Positions 5,678 to 9,432 of a stretch of 9,432 nt of DNA are shown piece after piece; the first letter of the stretch is position 1, and each line of letters opens with the position of its first letter. Under the pieces are notes generated by a model that worked only from the letters and a program-made list of their open reading frames with translations, ran no database searches and had not been told where the DNA came from. Origin of the DNA: an uncultured Pseudoxanthomonas sp. (lineage in GTDB: Bacteria > Pseudomonadota > Gammaproteobacteria > Xanthomonadales > Xanthomonadaceae). The stretch lies in the NCBI GenBank assembly GCA_946886405.1, contig CAMPIO010000116.1, forward strand, positions 1 to 9,432, written 5' to 3'. The translations under genes and the position numbers were made by a program.

Positions 5678-7114
5678 ATGACCTGGCTACGGCGTAAATC
5701 CATCGACCGGATCACCGAGCATGAAGAAGGCCGGCGACTGGTGCCCACGCTGAGCTGGCCGCACCTGGTGGCGCTGGGCATCGGCGCGATCGTCGGCACC
5801 GGCATCTACACGCTGATCGGCGTGGGTGCCGAGAAGGCCGGCCCGGCCGTGCTGATCTCCTTCCTCGTCGCCGGTGTGGTCTGCGCCTGTGCGGCGCTGG
5901 CCTATGCCGAACTGTCGACGATGATGCCGGCCGCCGGCAGCGCCTACACGTACAGCTACGGCGTACTCGGCGAATCGATCGCCTGGATCGTGGGCTGGAG
6001 CCTGATCCTCGAATACTCGCTGGTCGTCAGCACGGTCGCGGTGGGCTGGTCCGGCTACTTCGTCGGTTTCCTCGAATGGGTGCAGCTGACCTTCGGTTGG
6101 AACGTCACCCTCCCCGCGGCGCTGTCGGCCGGCCCGCATGCCGGCGGCGTACTCAACGTGCCCGCCATCGTCATTACCTTCCTGGTCGCCGGCATGCTGA
6201 TCGCCGGTACGCGCGAGAGCGCCACGCTCAACGCGATCCTGGTGGTGTTCAAGTTGATCGCACTGGCCGTGTTCATTGCCGTCGCGCTGCCGGCGTTCAA
6301 TGCGGACAACCTGCAACCCTTCATGCCGTATGGCTTTCCGAAATCGATCGGCCCCGACGGCGTCGAACGCGGCGTGATGGCGGCGGCGGCGATCATCTTC
6401 TTCGCGTTCTACGGGTTCGATGCGATCTCCACCGCCGCCGAGGAAACCAAGAATCCCGGCCGTGACCTGTCCATCGGCATCATCGGTTCGATGGTCGGCT
6501 GCACGCTGATCTACCTGGTGGTGGCGGTGGCCGCGGTGGGCGCCCTGAGCTACACGGTCTTCGGCCAGAGCGCCGAGCCGCTGGCGCTGATCATGCGCGA
6601 ACTGGGCCACGGCACCGCCGCACTGGTGATCGGCATCGTGGCGATCGTCGCGCTGCCGACGGTGCTGCTGGCGTTCTTCTACGGGCAGAGCCGCATCTTC
6701 TTCGTGATGTCGCGCGACGGCCTGCTGCCGCGCAACCTGTCGAAGGTCAATCCGCGCACCGGTACGCCGGTGGCGATCACCGTGTTCACCGCCGTACTGG
6801 TCGCGGCGCTGGCCGGCGTGGCACGGCTGGACGAAATTGCGGCACTGGCGAACGCCGGTACGCTGGCGGCCTTCGTCGCGGTCGGCGTGTGCCTGCTCGT
6901 GCTGCGTGTGCGCGAGCCCAACCGTCCGCGCGTGTTCCGCACGCCGCTGGCGTGGGTGGTCGGCCCGGTCGCGATCCTCGGCTGCCTGTACCTGTTCTGG
7001 AGCCTGCCGCACCGCACGCAGCTGTGGTTTCTCATCTGGAACGTGGTCGGCGTCGTCGTCTATCTCGCCTACAGCCGCCGCAACAGCATGCTCGCGAAGG
7101 GCGGCGACGCCTGA
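5678..7114 (+). CDS. APC-superfamily amino-acid permease, cationic amino acid transporter (CAT) type
   Basis: Inner-membrane amino-acid importer of the APC superfamily; the exact substrate cannot be read from sequence. The 478-residue product has about a dozen hydrophobic segments. Family hallmarks are GIGAIVGTGIYTLIG in the broken first helix (34-48), AELSTMMPAAGSAYTYSYG (77-95), and FFAFYGFDAISTAAEETKNP (241-260) followed by GRDLSIGI, the CAT signature. Another is FFYGQSRIFFVMSRDGLLP (333-351). The N-terminal RRKSIDRITEHEEGRRL cytoplasmic segment is typical of the bacterial CAT-like group (YfnA and relatives). ATG 5678 is chosen because GAGGAG (5667-5672) lies 5 bases upstream and it gives the normal N-terminus; the frame stays open further upstream but that part overlaps rmuC antisense and looks unlike protein. 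It is divergent from rmuC and 167 bases before fabV. Confidence 0.92.
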   Translation: MTWLRRKSIDRITEHEEGRRLVPTLSWPHLVALGIGAIVGTGIYTLIGVGAEKAGPAVLISFLVAGVVCACAALAYAELSTMMPAAGSAYTYSYGVLGESIAWIVGWSLILEYSLVVSTVAVGWSGYFVGFLEWVQLTFGWNVTLPAALSAGPHAGGVLNVPAIVITFLVAGMLIAGTRESATLNAILVVFKLIALAVFIAVALPAFNADNLQPFMPYGFPKSIGPDGVERGVMAAAAIIFFAFYGFDAISTAAEETKNPGRDLSIGIIGSMVGCTLIYLVVAVAAVGALSYTVFGQSAEPLALIMRELGHGTAALVIGIVAIVALPTVLLAFFYGQSRIFFVMSRDGLLPRNLSKVNPRTGTPVAITVFTAVLVAALAGVARLDEIAALANAGTLAAFVAVGVCLLVLRVREPNRPRVFRTPLAWVVGPVAILGCLYLFWSLPHRTQLWFLIWNVVGVVVYLAYSRRNSMLAKGGDA

Positions 7115-7119
7115 TTCCT

Positions 7120-7186
7120 TAGCGTGCGCCATGCGTACGACCCGGATCGCGTGGAGATCCCGAGGTCGTGCGCGCAGCGCACGCTA
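7120..7186 (+). repeat. Long imperfect hairpin (REP-like) after the permease gene
   Basis: The outer arms TAGCGTGCGC (7120-7129) and GCGCACGCTA (7177-7186) are a perfect 10-base inverted pair. Inside them ACGACC (7137-7142) pairs with GGTCGT (7164-7169), and GGATC (7144-7148) with GATCC (7156-7160), so the whole stretch can fold into one long interrupted stem. It starts 6 bases past the permease stop. It has no U-run but could protect the 3' end of the permease mRNA or stall readthrough into fabV. A separate 10-base palindrome, ACGCATGCGT, lies just beyond (7194-7203). Confidence 0.65.
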
Positions 7187-7218
7187 CGTCCATACGCATG
7201 CGTCTGCAGTGCGGACGC

Positions 7219-7247
7219 TTCATTCCCGGCGCCGGCGGCACTAAGAT
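7219..7247 (+). promoter_or_regulatory. Candidate fabV promoter
   Basis: TAAGAT (7242-7247, four of six to TATAAT) is preceded at 17 bases by TTCATT (7219-7224, a poor -35). A start near 7254 would leave about 28 bases of leader before the TTG at 7282, and would put the upstream in-frame ATG at 7246 inside the -10 box, out of the message. The -10 is reasonable, the -35 weak. Confidence 0.35.
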
Positions 7248-7281
7248 GCCGCGCAGGCACACCATCCCCCGGGTTACGACG

Positions 7282-8499
7282 TTGATCATCCATCCCAAAG
7301 TCCGCGGCTTCATCTGCACCACCACCCATCCGCTCGGATGCGAGCTCAACGTGCGCGACCAGATCGCCGCCACGCGCGCACAGGGCGTGCGCAGCGACGG
7401 ACCGAAGAAGGTGCTGGTGATCGGTGCCTCCAGCGGCTACGGCCTTGCGGCGCGCATCAGCGCGGCGTTCGGCTTCGGCGCGGACACGCTGGGCGTGTTC
7501 TTCGAGAAGCCCGGCAGCGAGAAGAAGGCCGGCACCGCGGGCTGGTACAACTCGGCCGCGTTCGATAAGTTCGCGAAGGAAGCCGGCCTGTACAGCAAGT
7601 CGATCAACGGCGACGCATTCTCCGACGAGGCGCGTGCGAAGGTCATCGAACTGATCAAGGGCGAAATGGGCGGCAAGGTCGACTTGGTCGTCTATTCGCT
7701 GGCTTCGCCGGTGCGCAAACTGCCGACCACCGGCGAAGTGAAGCGCTCGGCACTGAAGCCCATCGGCGCGCCGTACACGTCCACCGCCATCGACACCAAC
7801 AAGGACCAGATCACCCAGGCGACGATCGAGCCGGCGACCGAGCAGGAGATCGCCGACACCATCACCGTGATGGGCGGCCAGGACTGGGAGCTGTGGATCG
7901 ATGCGCTGGACAAGGCCGGCGTGCTGGCGGACGGCGCGCGTACGGTGGCCTTCAGCTACATCGGCACCGACATCACTTGGCCGATCTACTGGCATGGTGC
8001 GCTCGGCCGCGCCAAGGTGGACCTGGACGAGACCGCACAGCGCCTCGATGCACGCCTGAAATCCACGGGCGGCACCGCCAACGTCGCCGTGCTGAAGTCA
8101 GTGGTGACGCAGGCCAGTTCCGCCATCCCGGTGATGCCGCTGTACATCAGCATCGTGTTCAAGGTGATGAAGGAGCTGGGTCTGCACGAAGGCACCATCG
8201 AACAGCTGGATCGCCTGTATCGCGAGCGCATGTACCGCACCGACGGCACGCCGGCCGAAACCGACGATGAGAACCGCCTGCGCCTGGACGATTGGGAGCT
8301 CAAGCCCGAGGTGCAGACCCAGGCCAAGGCACTGTGGCCGCAGGTCACCAGCGAGAACCTGTTCCAGCTGACCGACTACGCCAACTACAAGCACGAGTTC
8401 CTGAAGCTGTTCGGCTTCGAACGCAGCGACGTGGACTACGACGCCGACGTGGATCCGGACGTGCAGTTCGATTGCATCGAGCTGTCTCCGGAAGGGTGA
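7282..8499 (+). CDS. fabV: FabV, NADH-dependent trans-2-enoyl-ACP/CoA reductase
   Basis: Cytoplasmic enoyl-ACP reductase that carries out the last reduction in each round of type II fatty-acid elongation; the FabV class is known for low sensitivity to triclosan compared with FabI. With the start at TTG 7282 the protein is 405 residues and begins (M)[19 protein letters not shown], the standard FabV N-terminus. The dinucleotide-binding loop is [12 protein letters not shown] (48-59). The catalytic Tyr-X8-Lys motif is Tyr236 (ITWPIY) and Lys245. Other family runs are [10 protein letters not shown] (85-94), [14 protein letters not shown] (133-146), [13 protein letters not shown] (197-209), [16 protein letters not shown] (275-290) and the C-terminal [17 protein letters not shown] (363-379). 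An in-frame ATG at 7246 would add 12 unconserved residues. There is no strong Shine-Dalgarno sequence before the TTG. A terminator follows the stop. Confidence 0.96.
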   Translation: MIIHPKVRGFICTTTHPLGCELNVRDQIAATRAQGVRSDGPKKVLVIGASSGYGLAARISAAFGFGADTLGVFFEKPGSEKKAGTAGWYNSAAFDKFAKEAGLYSKSINGDAFSDEARAKVIELIKGEMGGKVDLVVYSLASPVRKLPTTGEVKRSALKPIGAPYTSTAIDTNKDQITQATIEPATEQEIADTITVMGGQDWELWIDALDKAGVLADGARTVAFSYIGTDITWPIYWHGALGRAKVDLDETAQRLDARLKSTGGTANVAVLKSVVTQASSAIPVMPLYISIVFKVMKELGLHEGTIEQLDRLYRERMYRTDGTPAETDDENRLRLDDWELKPEVQTQAKALWPQVTSENLFQLTDYANYKHEFLKLFGFERSDVDYDADVDPDVQFDCIELSPEG

Positions 8500-8521
8500 T
8501 CGCCGCACGTCGCGCATGAAT

Positions 8522-8547
8522 AAGGCGGGCTTCGGCCCGCCTTTTCT
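8522..8547 (+). terminator. Intrinsic terminator after fabV
   Basis: A 9-bp stem, AAGGCGGGC with GCCCGCCTT (8522-8530 and 8535-8543), closes on a very stable TTCG tetraloop and runs into TTTTCTTT. It sits 22 bases past the fabV stop. The A-rich left side may make it work in both directions for the converging DUF1080 gene. Confidence 0.93.
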
Positions 8548-8555
8548 TTGCCACC

Positions 8556-8692
8556 CTGTAGGAGCGACGTCAGTCGCGACCGCACGGCCGGACAGCAAGG
8601 ACATCATCAACAATCGCAGGTGCGCCGGGATGCAACATCCGGCGCCATCGACACCTGTCGGCGTGCGGTCGCGACTGACGTCGCTCCTACAG
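8556..8692 (+). repeat. REPIN-like pair of inverted GTAG-type REP sequences
   Basis: Two 31-base arms (8556-8586 and 8662-8692) are perfect inverted copies. Each begins, reading inward, with TGTAGGAGCGAC and contains a small hairpin of its own: GCGAC (8564-8568) and GTCGC (8573-8577) around a GTCA loop. GTAG-headed REPs of this kind are known from Stenotrophomonas and other Xanthomonadaceae and are linked to RAYT (REP-associated tyrosine) transposases acting in trans; no such gene is in this window. The 75-base centre carries a further hairpin (8622-8645), GCGCCGG-(G)-ATG pairing with CAT-CCGGCGC around CAA. The right arm overlaps the last codons of the minus-strand DUF1080 gene and supplies its TAG stop. 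The full region 8500-8686 holds this, the terminator and no gene. Confidence 0.88.
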
Positions 8693-9367
8693 TGAAGCCG
8701 GCTTGCAATCCTTTCCCAGCGCGCGGATACGCATGCCGCGCAGGTACACGGCATTGCCATGATCCTGCAGTGCCAGATGCCCGCGACGCGCCTTGGCGAA
8801 GTCCGCGCGCCCCGCGAACTTGCTGGCAGCCACACGACGTTTCCAGTCATCGCTGTCGAGGTCGTAGGTCGCGACACGCACGCCATTGAGCCAGTGTTCC
8901 ACGTGCGGACCGCAGGCGACGATGCGTGCGTGGTTGTAGGTGTCGATGGGGCGAAGCACGTCCTGCGCGGGCGCGATCAGGTCGTACGCCGCCCCCGCGC
9001 GATGGCTGATCACGACGCGGTCTTCCGCTTCGCGATCATCCAGCAGTTGGTACTCGACCGCGCGCGCCCACACCGGCGACGCGTCGACGGCGCGATAGAA
9101 CACACCGCTGTTGCCGCCCGCAGGCAGGCGCCATTCGAATGCCAGTTCGAAGTCGTCATAAGCAGCGACACTGATGATGTCGCCACCTCCCGCCGCCGTC
9201 AGCGCGAGTTCGCCGCCGCTTGCCTGCCAACGCGGATCCAGCGTGGATGCACCGATATTGCGCCACTGCGCGGCATCAGCGAGCGACTGCCACGGTGTGC
9301 CCGGTGTGGAAGCGCAGCCGGCTGCGAGTGCGGCCAGCAGGATCAGTACGATCCGCAGGCCACGCAT
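8687..9367 (-). CDS. DUF1080 (3-keto-disaccharide hydrolase-like) lipoprotein
   Basis: Putative secreted lipoprotein of the DUF1080 / 3-keto-disaccharide hydrolase family, a lectin-like jelly-roll fold in which some members cleave 3-keto-glycosides; the substrate here is unknown. The 226-residue product has a short signal peptide ending in LAAGC, with Cys18 as the lipid-bearing residue. The domain (about 25-217) shows DDFELAFEWRLPAGGNSGVFYR (71-92), VEYQLLDDRE (104-113), YNHARIVACGPHVEHWLNGV (144-163) and the closing RRGHLALQDHGNAVYLRGMRI (194-214). These match the family pattern of a 'GNSG' turn, an EYQ-x-LDD segment and a terminal G-x-L-LQDHG strand. The ATG is 2 bases past the stop of the rlmI-like gene, so the two are probably co-transcribed and coupled. 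The TAG stop lies in the adjoining REP. The hydrolase role is known for only part of the family. Confidence 0.85.
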   Translation of the reverse strand: MRGLRIVLILLAALAAGCASTPGTPWQSLADAAQWRNIGASTLDPRWQASGGELALTAAGGGDIISVAAYDDFELAFEWRLPAGGNSGVFYRAVDASPVWARAVEYQLLDDREAEDRVVISHRAGAAYDLIAPAQDVLRPIDTYNHARIVACGPHVEHWLNGVRVATYDLDSDDWKRRVAASKFAGRADFAKARRGHLALQDHGNAVYLRGMRIRALGKDCKPASL

Positions 9368-9369
9368 CC

Positions 9370-9432
9370 TCAGTCCACCACGCGGCAGAACACCGCCTTC
9401 AGATAGCGCGATTCCTGCACGTGCGCCATGAA
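9370..9432 (-). CDS. rlmI: C-terminal end of an RlmI-like 23S rRNA cytosine methyltransferase (partial)
   Basis: Only the last 20 codons and the TGA stop lie in the window; the gene continues past the right edge. The visible tail reads FMAHVQESRYLKAVFCRVVD. It agrees with the C-terminus of E. coli RlmI (YEGLYLKGFACRVM-like as I recall it), where the tyrosine, LK and CRV positions are shared. RlmI methylates C1962 of 23S rRNA using S-adenosylmethionine. The call rests on about 14 residues, so another class I rRNA methyltransferase of the same family remains possible. It is followed at 2 bases by the DUF1080 lipoprotein gene. Confidence 0.6.
   Translation of the reverse strand, partial: FMAHVQESRYLKAVFCRVVD

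Noticed and set aside
5687..7132. Minus-strand 481-codon frame opposite the permease
   Set aside because: His/Arg/Gln-rich antisense of a membrane-protein gene; no plausible start site or domain.
3922..8692. CRISPR array
   Set aside because: Repeats are inverted, differ between loci and are not regularly spaced direct repeats; no cas-like gene is present.
8548..8889. Plus-strand frame through the REPIN and into the DUF1080 gene
   Set aside because: Contains the typical nonsense translations of GTAG REPs (RSDVSRDRT, RAVATDVAPT) and then antisense sequence.
1..9432. A novel defence, mobile or secondary-metabolite system
   Set aside because: All seven nearly complete or complete genes outside the repeats fall in well-known core families with normal composition; no integrase, transposase, toxin or defence-like gene was found.

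Overview
The window is GC-rich chromosomal DNA from a gammaproteobacterium, most likely a member of the Xanthomonadaceae (Xanthomonas, Stenotrophomonas, Pseudoxanthomonas or a relative). Three things point there: the close agreement of the FabV protein with the Xanthomonas type as I remember it, the GTAG-headed palindromic repeat between genes, and the mla operon ending in mlaA. The genus cannot be fixed from this sequence alone. No phage, plasmid, CRISPR, tRNA or rRNA signal was seen.

Layout. Positions 1-3858 (+) hold the Mla phospholipid-transport operon mlaF(partial)-mlaE-mlaD-mlaC-mlaB-mlaA, followed by a strong intrinsic terminator (3879-3913) and a two-armed inverted repeat (3922-4062). 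Convergent to it is rmuC (4079-5428, -). A 249-base divergent spacer leads to a CAT-type amino-acid permease (5678-7114, +), a long imperfect hairpin (7120-7186), and fabV, the enoyl-ACP reductase (7282-8499, +), which probably starts at TTG. A textbook terminator (8522-8547) and a REPIN-like pair of GTAG REPs (8556-8692) follow. The right end is on the minus strand: a DUF1080 (3-keto-disaccharide hydrolase-like) lipoprotein (8687-9367), two bases downstream of the 3' end of an rlmI-like rRNA methyltransferase gene (9370-9432).

How the genes work together. The Mla genes encode every known part of the retrograde phospholipid pathway: the outer-membrane lipoprotein MlaA, the periplasmic carrier MlaC, and the inner-membrane MlaFEDB ABC complex. 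Most junctions overlap or are a few bases long, so the products are probably translationally coupled. The exception is mlaF-mlaE, where a palindromic repeat sits in a 166-base gap; a 56-codon open frame spans that gap and overlaps both neighbours. FabV supplies the last reduction of each fatty-acid elongation cycle, so envelope lipid supply and lipid asymmetry are both represented, but nothing shows they are co-regulated.

This looks like an ordinary core-genome region rather than a new system. The points most worth a second look lie between the genes: four structurally different palindromic repeats in four intergenic gaps, the bridging micro-ORF in the mla operon, and a REP that supplies the stop codon of the DUF1080 gene.
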